DNA of 64,000 bases. Origin: Phytophthora sp. 'mugwort'. Its lineage: Eukaryota; Oomycota; Peronosporomycetes; Peronosporales; Peronosporaceae. Positions 21,701 through 32,900 of this stretch are shown piece by piece. Below the pieces are notes generated by a model that was given only the letters and a program-made list of their open reading frames with translations, made no database searches and had not been told where the DNA came from. Made by a program: the position numbers and the translations under genes. The stretch lies in NCBI GenBank assembly GCA_033558025.1, contig JAUCEF010000001.1, forward strand, positions 682,001 through 746,000. The letters are read 5' to 3'. Position 1 is the first letter of the stretch, and every line of letters starts with the position of its first letter.

Positions 21701-22445
21701 AAAAGTTGTGCGAGTTCACATAATACTGGGACCCACCAAAGGACACCGTCTTGGAGATATTAACATAACCAGTGTACGAACCGTCGAACGTGCGAACATC
21801 AACAAACGAGAAGAGCAGCAGGTTGTACACCAACGCCATCCCCACACCGTAGAAGGCTTGGCAGACCTGAGTTAACGTCGCGCCGACATTTTTCCCTGCA
21901 GAGAAGATAACAGCCACAGCGCAATAGCTGAGACCTCCCAGGTAGTACCAATCCGGGAAGAAGAACCACTTTTTGTCGTGCTCAATTGACGGGTCGTAGT
22001 CCGGGTCACGCGTTTGGATGAATGAGGCGATGATGACACCGCAGGCAACGCGAAGCGACAGCTCGGCGTTGAATCGGAACTCGGCTGTGATGGCAGAAAA
22101 AAAGTCTTTGAGTCGCGAGCTCGAAGATTCTAGTGACGAATAGATATCACTTACAAGAGAACATATTCGCCTTGATCGACTTCTTTTCGTCCTTATCCAT
22201 GTCGATGCGGAGGTTGGCGCCTTTGTCGTTAAAGTCTTCGCTGCCGATGGTGCCTGTACGGAGTCGCACATGCGGAGGGCTGGCCATCTCGTCGTAGCCC
22301 TCGTCATTCAACGGGACCATTATGACGCTAGCAGCAGACCATTTTCATTAGCTAATTAACACTAATTACGCAGTTCAAAGACCACAGCTACTCACTCTTT
22401 CTCGGCCGTCGAGATGTTGAGCTGGCGCTTGGTGGTTTCCACCAT
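18716..22445 (-). CDS. FUSC-like membrane transporter with two EF-hands, 1126 aa, six exons
   Basis: Exons on the minus strand: 22396-22445, 22155-22327, 21599-22084, 21354-21525, 20839-21284, 18716-20769. The five introns (68-73 bp) all have GT...AG ends and keep frame. The start is ATG 22445 (MVETTKRQ). Two clusters of hydrophobic helices (about residues 95-300 and 525-680), each followed by a long cytosolic region, give the duplicated FUSC/aromatic-acid-exporter layout. Near residues 894 and 938 come two canonical EF-hand loops, DKDCSGEIDADE and DKDCSGKVSFEE, with all Ca2+-binding positions filled. The tail is Ser/Thr-rich. FUSC proteins export aromatic acids or anions. The EF-hands imply calcium control, which is an inference. 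The fourth acceptor is downstream of a nearer AG, chosen because the nearer one breaks the frame. Confidence 0.85.
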
Positions 22446-23552
22446 CACTTGAGGAGCTACAGTACAGGTATACGACCAGGACTCGATGCGGAGTCTTACC
22501 ACCGTCCAGCACAATCCAAAAATGCCGTGATCTCTATGTAGAGCTAGACGAGTGCGGGTCAAATCGTTCGGACGCCGCTCTCTGACGCTTGGAATCTGCG
22601 CCAGAAATGCGACGGAAGAGGACGTGAACCTTGCTGACTCTCCTATATACGCCGCCATCCATCCACGCTCTTTGCACATGTGTGAGTCGCACATGTGACC
22701 AGCCCTACACGCGTCCAGATGGCTGAGCCTCCACACAACACGTCGGTTATCTGGCTTGTTATTTTCACGTTGCTTTCTCTATCTTTTAGGTACTGGACCA
22801 TTTTCTCTCAGACGGGACGATGGAGCTCAACATTGCTGCGTTTTAGTCGAAAGCAGTAGACTTTGACGAGCTTTTTCCAGCTCAATATATTGGTTCCAAA
22901 CATGCTCTCACGCATTGGGCTTTGGCTCACGCTGAACATCTGTGCACCATCTGGAAATCGTTACCGATTGGACATCTGCTCATCGCGCAGTCCGGATCTT
23001 CAGCTTGCGCACCACCGCCAGTCGATCGTGTCGCAGAGCGCTCCTTCAGGGAGTCCTTGGGGCACGAACGTCTCCTATTCTTCTACAATCACCTCATTAC
23101 GAGTCTTGACCCTGTCCACAGCCCTACAATCCAGGAAGCCCGTCCGGTTCGCTGGCGCAAGATGCACGATACTGTACGTACTTGAGACCCTGTCACCATG
23201 TGATCGAGAGCTCTACTGTAGGAAGGTTTGTGTGAGAACATAAAGATATTGCGACCAATGCAGTAATGACAGAACCAGTAGTGTATTTAGTATTGTACTG
23301 AGGCTTTCTATCAGCAAGACTTCCATTACATGTATTCAACAGAAAAGACGGATAAGCCATCGGCGCTAAAGAAATTAACGCCGCGCGCGGTCAATTCCAG
23401 TAGAGTGCTGTTCATCTCCTTAGAGTTTTGAGCTACGGTCTGAAACGTGTTGATTCCTTCCATTATCAGGCGGTGCTTCGATGAAATTTGGTACAGATGA
23501 ATCCTTAGTACTTATCTGAAATGATACGTTTTTAGGTCGCAATCCTATCCAG
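22446..23552. other. Intergenic; one unassigned open frame
   Basis: The part just above 22445 is the 5' flank of the FUSC gene and may include a 5'-UTR intron (gtaagac at about 22500 to ctgtag at about 22458). On the plus strand 22847-23185 is open and gives a protein-like frame (DFDELFPAQYIGSKHALTHW near its start) but has no good start and matches nothing I know. It could be a gene fragment. Confidence 0.35.
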
Positions 23553-25631
23553 CTACGCTTTAACGTTGACGTGCTGCTTGACAACCTGCCGGCACTTGTG
23601 CTTGCTGATCTTGCTGGGCTTTACTGCAGTGCCGCCGTCGCCTGGAATGGTGGTCTGGATTTCTGCCAACAGATTCTTCCTAATCCCATCACAAGACCGA
23701 AACGGAGACTCGTCTACTCGTTGTCCAGCTCCAGGCAGCTCAAACAAATCCAAGAGCGCAATGAGCGCACCGATACCAACGTCTTTCCACTCGGTGGGCG
23801 AGTACTTGAGGTACAGTCGAGTGCCGCTCGTTGGAGCTGGCTGACGTGACAGCCGCAGGTTGCCAGGTTGGGTACGCTTCGCTGGGCCCTTGGAGCGCTT
23901 TGGAGGCCCCGTTACGGGCGGAGATGACGACGATGACACTAGAGAGGAAGCGTGTAGATTGCGTCGGCCCTCATTGTAATTGCACTCGATCGTGTAGACG
24001 TATGTGAGCCCTGTGGCGCGAAACAGAGCCACGCGACTCGATCCTTGACGCGATGTCGAAGCATTGTTATTGTCGCGGAGATCGTGCCGTGTCATGTTGT
24101 CCTTGTCAAACAAACACGCCATGTAGTCGAAAAATGGCGTGTGCAGCCCCACAAGGCGTGCGTAGAGCTGCGTCTGCACTTGACCAGCAATAGCCGTCTC
24201 CATTTCCTCGTTGTTTGCGTCACGGAGCTTGTCTGGGATGTGGTTATTGCCAAAGATAAAGCAGCCTCGACGGTTAGCATGCGCGTGCAAGTCAAGGTAG
24301 ACCATATTCTCCTGCGCCGAAGTAGAATATGCACCTCCATAGTCATTGACGAGCTCCAGCAGCAGCGCTTTCAGAGCGAACACCGACGGAGATTGCTCGG
24401 GCTGCGGGTCTTCGTAAACTCGATTCAAATTAACGCCGCGGGTGTCTGTACGGTAGAACCCTTGGCACGCGCCATCAGGATTCAGCATTGGGATGATTTT
24501 GAATACAAAGTGTCGCCGCAATGCAATGGCACTTTCATCGGTAGGATGGAGAAGAAGCTGGAGCATACCATCCAACATGAAATTGGCCGGCGTCTCCCCG
24601 GAATGCACACGTGCCGAGATGACCACCAGCTTCTTCTGCTTCGGATCGAAACGAAACGCACTCTCGGATGATAAACTCTCACGGTTTTCCGAGGCCTCAG
24701 ACCTCCGGTATGGAAGACCTCGGCTTGAAGTTACCCCATGGAACGACGAAACCGTAACCAAATCGACGCGCAAACCTTCCAATGAACGAGTCAAGAGCTC
24801 GCGATGGTAGTACACGTTCGTTGGTGTCCTCATAGCTGAAACTGGAGACCCCACCTGAGTTTGTTCTGGTCTCGCAAACTGTCGATCCAAACTCGCAAGC
24901 TCCTCTTGAACTCTTGTGTACGTGTACGGGTAGCAGAACGCGAACCGCACACGTTCTCGAGCAAATTTAAATTTGAATGTAAACGATACTCGAATTTTCA
25001 GCTCCTGTTTTACACCTGAAGCCTTTGATGTCCTGTTAGCTGCTCCTGCCAGACTCACTATCGGTCCGTTAGCTTCCTGGCCACTCTCCCCTCCATCCTC
25101 CTCGTCAACTTGCTGTCTTTGTGTCTCGTCCGCGTCAACTAAAGATTGCCCGCTTGGAACCGTGTACTTCTCGAAACTCAATGGTGTGGGCAACCGGCCC
25201 CACCTTTTCTCGTCCTGGAAGACGCAGGAGGACGTTCCTTCTACCGCCTCTCCGTCCACCACCTCCATCGAGCTGTACATGATCGTGTAGCCATTCTTGA
25301 ACAATCCACGCTGCGGATTCAGATTAGTCAGCGTCAATTGCAGCTCCAGAGGTTGTTTGCCGTCTTTTATAGTGTCAATCGTTGTTCGTTCTACCTCAAA
25401 GTAGAACCAGGTAGAATACCCCGTGGAGATACCGAAAGATGCGGCGTCTTCTGAGACGTTGACGTCGAACGCCCCCGATGGTGTCAATTGCACCTGCGCC
25501 ATGTTGCCGCCGTCAAAGCGGGACGAGAAAAGCAGACCCTGCTCGACGAATTGCCACTCGCTCTTGCCCGGGCCTGTAGTCGCCACGCGACGCAGCGCCG
25601 ATGCCTCGTCATTGCCGGCAGTGACGGCCAT
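23553..25631 (-). CDS. AGBL5-like: Cytosolic carboxypeptidase, CCP5/AGBL5-like (M14), 692 aa
   Basis: Single-exon gene, ATG 25631. The N-terminal domain contains LLFSSRFDGGNMAQVQ and WFYFEVE and the FAFCYPYTYTRVQEEL block, typical of AGBL5/CCP5. In the M14 peptidase domain, ARVHSGETPANF supplies the HxxE zinc ligands (His about 342, Glu about 345), PMLNPDG and RGVNLNR are conserved substrate-site motifs, and YLDLHAHANRRGCF gives the third ligand (His about 448). The catalytic Glu lies in YTIECNYNEG (about 549). A basic low-complexity insert (about 560-610) and a Lys-rich tail follow. CCP5 enzymes remove branch-point glutamates from tubulin, fitting an organism with flagellate zoospores. All catalytic residues look intact. 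Confidence 0.88.
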   Translation of the reverse strand: MAVTAGNDEASALRRVATTGPGKSEWQFVEQGLLFSSRFDGGNMAQVQLTPSGAFDVNVSEDAASFGISTGYSTWFYFEVERTTIDTIKDGKQPLELQLTLTNLNPQRGLFKNGYTIMYSSMEVVDGEAVEGTSSCVFQDEKRWGRLPTPLSFEKYTVPSGQSLVDADETQRQQVDEEDGGESGQEANGPIVSLAGAANRTSKASGVKQELKIRVSFTFKFKFARERVRFAFCYPYTYTRVQEELASLDRQFARPEQTQVGSPVSAMRTPTNVYYHRELLTRSLEGLRVDLVTVSSFHGVTSSRGLPYRRSEASENRESLSSESAFRFDPKQKKLVVISARVHSGETPANFMLDGMLQLLLHPTDESAIALRRHFVFKIIPMLNPDGACQGFYRTDTRGVNLNRVYEDPQPEQSPSVFALKALLLELVNDYGGAYSTSAQENMVYLDLHAHANRRGCFIFGNNHIPDKLRDANNEEMETAIAGQVQTQLYARLVGLHTPFFDYMACLFDKDNMTRHDLRDNNNASTSRQGSSRVALFRATGLTYVYTIECNYNEGRRNLHASSLVSSSSSPPVTGPPKRSKGPAKRTQPGNLRLSRQPAPTSGTRLYLKYSPTEWKDVGIGALIALLDLFELPGAGQRVDESPFRSCDGIRKNLLAEIQTTIPGDGGTAVKPSKISKHKCRQVVKQHVNVKA

Positions 25632-26289
25632 GTCGATAGGGGCGATATCTCTGCTTACGTTCTGGGGGTTTCGATGATACCGTAACGTACTTCAAGTTGA
25701 TGGGATCAGAATCTGATTCGATCCATGTAAATTGACGATCACTTGTCTGCAACAGAAAGTTTTTCGTTGCCGTTTATGCTCGTAGAACTACCACTATAAT
25801 TATTACACTGTGCCCGCACGCGCCATGCATAATTTAGTATCCAGTACCGTAGAACTCATCGTTGCCATTAGGGCTCCCGAAAAAACACTATACAGCAATT
25901 ATTGCAATATTCGCACAGCAATAATCTATTTTCGCAAAAAAAGATCCACATTGAATATTTACCGGTCTACCAGTACCCATGACAGTAATCAATTTTTGCA
26001 CTGGCCCGCAGCCAGCAATTCTACCGTGACAGATCAGATCACCCAGAGATGGTTGGTGCGGAGGCCTGCTATGGAGTTTGCAACTCACTTTCCAATCCGC
26101 CCCAACACCCCCAACTCCTCAGCCAAAATGGTTGCTGCTCGCCAGGGCTCCCGATAATGGCATTAATCATATGTCATATCTCAAGCCGCTATACATTGTG
26201 TATTGACAAACACAAGACACCTTACAGGCATAATGGTCATTGTTGGAATTAATGCGTAATGGAAATCATCTAATCAATGCCCTCGTGAA
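25632..26289. other. No gene seen
   Basis: 5' flank of the carboxypeptidase gene running into the 3' side of a hAT relic. Nothing is recognised. Confidence 0.5.
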
Positions 26290-27960
26290 CTGTCTGCGCA
26301 TTTCAGTATAGCTCTAAGAAAGAGAATCATCTCCAGAGAAACCGGCACCAGCGAGTGGTGGTGGACGCCATACGTCTCACGAGCGACGCTGAACAAACGC
26401 TCGGCAAGGTCGGAAGTTGGCGGATTTGTGTCGATCTAGACGTAGGCGCTCTTCTTGGATACGAGACGAGTCTTCTTCAGCACCGATGCGCCAAAGTTTC
26501 CCTCTTTGAACTTTCTGAACTCGCCACCGAAGGCGCACAGGCTGCCGGAGAAATGGTTGTACGCCATTCTTCTCCTGGCGCCTCATGGTGCTGCTTGTCA
26601 AGCTGGGTCTTGACTCAATCTGACTCAAAACGAGGGCTAGCCACAATATCCCACGTAACACCTAACAAGAATTACGATGTTAACGTCACCCAAATTATAA
26701 GAAAAAAAAAACACCCAAACGTACCCAGATAACGCTTCAGAGCTGGCTTTGCTTTGAGCAACGCACCGAACAGAGTTCGAACTTCCCACACCTTACACCA
26801 TCGGACTGCGGTTGCATGGAAACCGACTGAACGCTTCAACGCCACAAGTAGCACCTTCAGTTTCTTATTCTCGCTGGCTGATGGAATGAAATCAGCGAGA
26901 CTTTCATCATCACGGTCGAGGAATTCGAGGAATTCGAATCCCGGTTCAACATTTTGAACGTCGATACCCACCTTGTCGCCTGGCGAAGTACTGAACGAAG
27001 CGTTGTCTTGAATCTCGGAATACGCAGAGTTTAATCAAGGAATACTTTTTAATAAAAATGACGAACAGCAAAACAAGTCTTAGCTTCGCCGATTGATCCA
27101 GAGTGCGAAGTCGGACCATCAGCGTCCGAATGTTGCTCAGCACACTTTCTAGCGGCTCCGTCAAGCGAGATACCGCCAGATTCATTCGGTGGCTCGCACA
27201 CCCAACTAGTGGGATGCCGAGCAGACGGGTCAGTCTTTTGTTGAGAGGGCAGTTGTCACTGACCAGGAAAACAACTTGGTCCATGGTCTTACGAAATACA
27301 CATAAAGTGAGGATCATCGCGTCATGGTGCGCCTCCGCGTTGTGGATGATGACCTCATCATCCGCGTCGTCATCTGGTTGCTCCAGCATCGGTGCAATGG
27401 CAAGTAGCGGACGGTACGGCACTCCGTCGACTTCGTAGCACGCGTACATGCCAATGAAATGTTCCGAGTCATGGGACCAGCCATCGAAAATTACCCAAGG
27501 TACTGGGGTATCTCAGCTGCAATATTCCCTTTCACCACATTTGTGACTTTCAGCATATCGACAGTAAGAGTTTCAGAGCAAATTTCGGATAGATTCGCAT
27601 ATCTGGAAAACAAAATAGAAAGTAGTTTAGTTACACGTTCTAGAAAAACTAAATAACAACAGCCACTGTACATCCTTGTCCTCTTCTGCTCACAAAAGCT
27701 GAAGGGGAGATAACCGAAACCCGTCCACTTTAGTCAGCCAAAGCGATTCTGCGCTTATTGTTGATCGACGCCAGCAGCGAATCAGCCGTCCCCGGGTCCG
27801 CAATCAGCATTTCGGTCTCGAAATCAGCATGTTTGAGCCAAATGCGCTGATTCAGGTTCGTCGTGCCTCTACCAACGGACTGCTTGTGAATGGTTGAGCA
27901 CACCTTGCATCGATAATAGCTTTTTTTCTTCTCCGTAGCAAATAGCGTGAAGCTGGAGTG
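26290..27960 (-). mobile_element. Decayed hAT transposon
   Basis: Minus-strand fragments in transposase order: a BED zinc finger (about 27930-27720, YYRCKVCSTIHKQSVGRG...), a core (27449-26946) with LVSDNCPLNKRLTRLLGIPL and VGCASHRMNLAVSRL, a middle part (26971-26672) in another frame, and a C-terminal dimerisation block (about 26402-26300) reading ERLFSVARETYG then LEMILFLRA. Stops and frame changes separate all parts. Terminal repeats and an 8-bp duplication were not found. The core is clearly related to the plus-strand hAT at 38.9-40.2 kb. Confidence 0.65.
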
Positions 27961-28214
27961 AGTCTCAAGAGGGCGATGTCGACCATGTTCGGGCTAGGAA
28001 GCAAGAATCACAATAAGCGTTTGCGGAGAGCAGACTCGTAGCGCTCGAAACGGTTTGTTTTGGAAGCACGGCGAATGGTTGGTGTTGGCAGCTTGGAAAT
28101 GGTAAATACGCCGAGTCTGTCCACTCGTTTATAATGCCTACGAAAAACTATCGTCATACATGATTGATGTACATCCCAATAGCTGTCAAGCATAATTAAA
28201 TTTACATGAGTCTT

Positions 28215-28545
28215 TATGCATTAATCGGGAGTGTTGCTCGCCCTCGCGTCCCTGCCACTCCCGCCTTCACCAATCGGCATTTTGCTGACTCCTATTTCCG
28301 GCCGTGCCGAGACGAGTACGACAAGATTATTCCTTAGTAGTACCGTTGTCGTTGCGGTGGGGTCAGGAAGCGTGTTTCCGGCACTGGCTTCACCAACCTG
28401 ATGCAGCATGTTCGACGCGAACATCGAGCTTTCGCGGATGATCTACTCGCTGCCGCGCCTGATGAGACGGGGCCTGTCGTGAACTACAGGACATGCCCAA
28501 TACAATGTGTAATGATATTGAGGGCGCGAGCCGGCCGTAATAATC
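28215..28545 (+). pseudogene. hAT BED zinc-finger fragment
   Basis: The frame around 28345-28430 reads YRCRCGG, then RVSGTGFTNLMQHVRREH, the BED finger form common in oomycete hAT transposases, followed by AFADDLLAAAPDETGP. No transposase core follows on this strand. It is an N-terminal fragment in opposite orientation to its neighbours. Confidence 0.5.
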
Positions 28546-28594
28546 ACTGCAATGCCTGAGATCACAATAATACTAATTTCAGTAATACAATCGA

Positions 28595-29228
28595 AACTGA
28601 GGCATAATCCATTAGGCGCACGAATTTCTTACTCTTCCTCGTTAGCTTCCTCGGTAACTCCCAGGAGCGTTGAACTGTTCCAGAGCTCTCGGTTGTCTCG
28701 AAGAAGCATATTTTTTCGAATTTTGCCGGCAATGTAGACGTACGAAGCGAGGTCAGCACCAAATTGCACGTCGAAAACAGTCGCTCATACCTGTTTGCTT
28801 GTTGGTGGTGCGACGTGAAGCAGTGGATCGTACCGTATGGGACCACTGTTCAATCGGCGAGGTTTCTTCGCACGGCGCAGGATTGCAGATGCGAAGTCGT
28901 GGTCATCGTCCGCTGCCTCCTGTGACTGGGTTGGCGAAATTGCGAAAGACGCCACCGTCCCCTGGGCTTCAGTCGAGAGGGGGACGTCATTCTGGAGCTT
29001 GACGAGCCCGTTCTCGAATATTGCCGAATGGATAATAGGAGCGGTATAAAGTAGGTACCCGCCCATGATTGGGTACTTTTTGACACACGCGTCGAAAAGA
29101 AGGCGGATTTCCGTTAGTATGCGATTCTCCGTCTGCATTTTCACGCAGACGCTGTCCAACTCCCGTAGCTTTTTAAAAAGCGTAACCACACGGTGATGGG
29201 CGTGCCCACGAGGCACGAGCTCATCCAT
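28595..29228 (-). pseudogene. hAT transposase C-terminal fragment
   Basis: The frame 29228-28785 gives a transposase-like helical region (LFDACVKKYPIMGGYLLYTA). After a frame change the 28846-28595 segment gives RYERLFSTCNLVLTSLRTST and LPAKFEKICFF, the hAT C-terminal dimerisation motif. No N-terminal part is next to it on this strand, so this is a truncated, dead copy distinct from the one at 26.3-28.0 kb. Confidence 0.55.
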
Positions 29229-29620
29229 GGCGCTGACCGTGAGTATAACGTCCCGTATTTCGACTTAGCGCTCTATCATAGCGAAGCGAGACGGCCACCG
29301 AGTCGCGTTGGACTTTATTGGCTTAAGATCCGTGGCGCGGCCGAGCTCGTCCGCCTTTACGTAAAATACAATAGTACTATCCAGTGCTGTGCATTATACT
29401 GCCTGTTGGAAACACCAATAAATAATAACTCCCTCAACATAATACCACCACCAGTGGTATTCTATTATTTGACCAGGCCCTGGTGCACTACGTCCCCTAC
29501 ATCGCTCAGAACGTGTTTGGGTGGCCGGAGTGGATTGTCCAGTGCAATGTCCCACTCTCATTTTGCTGCAGCAAGTTGGCTCGACAGTACGATATCGCAG
29601 TGCATATGCATCATCATCTC

Positions 29621-29905
29621 CGTCGAGGTTAGGTCCGTTGCAGAGAACCTCAGGCACCGTGTCCTCTACAATCCTAGTGTGAAGCGACACGGTGTTGGCT
29701 TTGGGGGTGACGCTATAATGTAATACTCAAATGGATGGTAGCTGCACTCCTACACTGGATGTTTGGCTACTCCATACAAAGACTACGTGAGCAGCAAGAC
29801 TAGCTCGCTGCTCCACTTACATAATAAATCTCACTTTTTCTTTCTTCTTTATCTGACGCAGACTCCCGTCTATTCTTCTTCTGCACAAGAGCCCTAACAT
29901 CAACA
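29621..29905 (+). repeat. 5' LTR of the older Copia element
   Basis: 285 bp, starts CGTCGAGGTTAGG and ends CATCAACA. It matches 36760-37059 along its length, for example GGTAGCTGCACTCCTACACT and GACGCAGACTCCCGTCTATT. Confidence 0.85.
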
Positions 29906-29987
29906 GGTCAAGAGGCCCAGCCAAGCCTTAAACGACGATTTCCCACGTCTCACTGGTGTGAGAAACTTCGACGTGTGAAAAGCCCGA

Positions 29988-32900
29988 GTGGATGTTTCGC
30001 TTGACGGTAAGCATCTACTGTCCTTCTTGGTGACGGTTTCGTCACCAAGAAGGACTACGATGAGGTCAGCGACGACGAAGACGACCCTGACTCCGGAGAC
30101 AGCGAAATGTCCGACGTTGAAGAACCCCTCAAGCCACCGATCAGCGACATCGTCGACTCGGATGCAGTCGACTACGAGGACAACTCTGACGAGCGCCAGC
30201 TTGACGTTGACACTGAAGACGCGCCGTTAATACGGCAGACGACAAAGGGGGATGATCTTCCGCCTACACGTCCACCAGTCAGCGCAAGGTCAAGCGTGAT
30301 CGCCTACGCATCAAGAACAAGAAGGCTCGCGCCCAGTCGGAAAAGCAGCTCCGTCGCATGAAAGTCCAACAGAGGCTTTTCTGATGAAGACGATGGACGA
30401 CACGCGCATCCGTATAGCAAGCATCTTGCCTCCACCTACGACTTTTTCCAAGCCATCTGCAAGAAGTGCGAGGGTGTCTTCTATCACGGCGACCCCTACT
30501 TCATCCAGCATTTCCGATCTCATCAGCTTTTTCCTCGAGCTGGAAGCGCCATGTAAGCCGCGTCTGACGTGACCGAATAGATCCTCACCGATTAAACAGA
30601 AGTCTCTGACCTGTTCCACTCCATGCCAACGTCTTTGGAAGGACGATTTGCGCATTTGGAAAGGTATACAGAAGTACATCCCGTACGATGAGCTCAAGAT
30701 AAGCATCGAAGCTAAGGTTTGCGAGATGCAAGCTCAAACCCGCTACAGTGTGACAAAGGGTACACCAGAGAGCCAAAGTACCAAGAGCGAGCGTGCTCTT
30801 ATTGCTCCGACGCAAGACACCGCGCTAGCAAGCTCCGCCTACCAAAGACGTCTGCTCCTACTGCCAAAAGCCGCGACACAACATTAGACAGTGCCGTGGG
30901 CTCCAGAAGGACTTGCGTGACGGCGTCGTCTAGGCAGGCACTATCCTGCCGACGAACATTGAGCTTCATGACGACGATACCCACCGGGCCTACCCTTATG
31001 AACGCAACCAGAACAGCTCCGGTCGTAGACGAAGCTCATGGCAAAAAGGCGGTCGTGGAGATGGCCGTGGCAACGGTGGACGTGGTGGTAACCGCCGCGT
31101 TCACAACGGTGAAAACAAGGACATCCATCCATCTCGCCGTGATGAAGGCTGATACGACCAGTCTCGCCGCCAGGACGTTCATATCGCAGTTGCAACTATA
31201 GTCAAGTCCGTGTCCTCAGCGATCCGTCTCATCGCTCAAGCTACCTCCGATTTTGATGCAAACTGGACGGTCGACTCCGGCTGCACTAGCCACATAACGC
31301 ACCATACTGTCTGGTCCACCTCGAAGATGCCTACAACCGGCGTCGTTACGGTCGGTGGGAAATCTCAATCCCTACTGAAGGCGCCGGTGATGTTCAACTA
31401 CCCATCAACGACTCAAAGCGGTTCCAACGCAAGCTGATCCTGCGTGACGTGCTGTACGCACCACAACTTCGGTACAACCTGCTCTCTGTCCCAGCCGCTG
31501 TGGAGCACGACTACCGTGAAGCGGTAGTCGTGCTACCGTGAAGCGGTAGTACGATGTGTGCGTTCCAAACCGATCAGCGCTTCAACATCAAGGCGAACAA
31601 ATCCGCCAAGGCGAATCTATACCAGTTCGTCGCGTCCCGAACAAGCAAGAAGCCTACGTGGCTAACACAGGTAAGAATGCCACTATGATGCTCTTGCTCA
31701 AGCGACTTGGTCATCCTAATATCCGTGTATTGTAAGCAATGTCTAAAGACCAAGTGCTCCAGAGACTCGATACCCAAGCCGTAGTTCCCCATACATTTTT
31801 GATTTTGCTCGGCATGTACATACGCGAAGTCACACCGCGCTGCATTTCTATTTAATAGACGTGTTGAACGTGCCACGGCTCCCCTGCAGAAGGTACACAC
31901 AGACATTTGTGGTCCACTTCCCGTCTCTAATCTTAGCGGCTGCCGCTACTTTGTTGTCTTCATTGATGACTACAGTCGCTCATGCATTTGCATACCCGAC
32001 TAAGACTCGAAATCAGCTCTACTCCTGCTACGAGCGTTTCAGGACGAAAGCTGTGAACAACTTTCGGACTGATGTCCATACGGTTGAGTGTCCTTGAACA
32101 CCTGGACGTCCAAATACTACAGATAACGCAAAGGAGTACGAAAACTTGGACGTGTCATCCTTACCAAATATGGAAGACACGCGCAGCTCACCAATGCCTA
32201 TACACCACAACAAAATGACGTTGCAGAACGTTGCATGCGCACAATCATGGAATGCGTACGGTCGCTGCTCCTTGATGCGAAGCTACCCAAACAACTTGGG
32301 CGGAATGCGTCACGCACGTTACTAATCTGCTCAACATGACGCCTAGTGTGCACACATCGAAACGAACACCACATGAACTTAGGTACAACCGTACCCCTAG
32401 CGTACAATACATCAAAGTATTGGCTGGGCTGCGTATGTTCATGTCAATGCCATCTATAGAGACAAACTTGATGCACGAGCCCGGCGCTGTATATACTTAG
32501 GTATCCCTGACCACAAGAAAGGCTATCACGTCATGGACGTAAATTCCCACACCATTGTCTACAGGGGGACGTTATATTTCACGAAACCGAATACCCCGCC
32601 CTTCAAAACATCGACGTCACATCCGATCCGTTACCATTACCAACACATCTCTCGCATGGCAGCATAGCAACCCTGTCTGCTACTGATGATCATTCCACAC
32701 CTACACCTCCAATATCGAGCATTCTACAGGTCGGACCAAACGACGATCAGTCCGTATCACCGCCGTCGTCAACAAATTCAACAGGTCAAACGAGACTTCC
32801 GCCACTTAGAGGGGCAATTTACGGCACTACCTATTCGTTTGTAACGGGGACGCTCTCAACATCTCTGAAGCCTTTACTAAACGCCCGCTACGAGAACGAA

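Noticed and set aside
22392..22736. Separate 114-codon minus-strand gene upstream of the transporter
   Set aside because: Its last 17 codons (MVETTKRQLNISTAEKE) splice in frame into the FUSC/EF-hand gene across a 68-bp intron. The rest is leader sequence.
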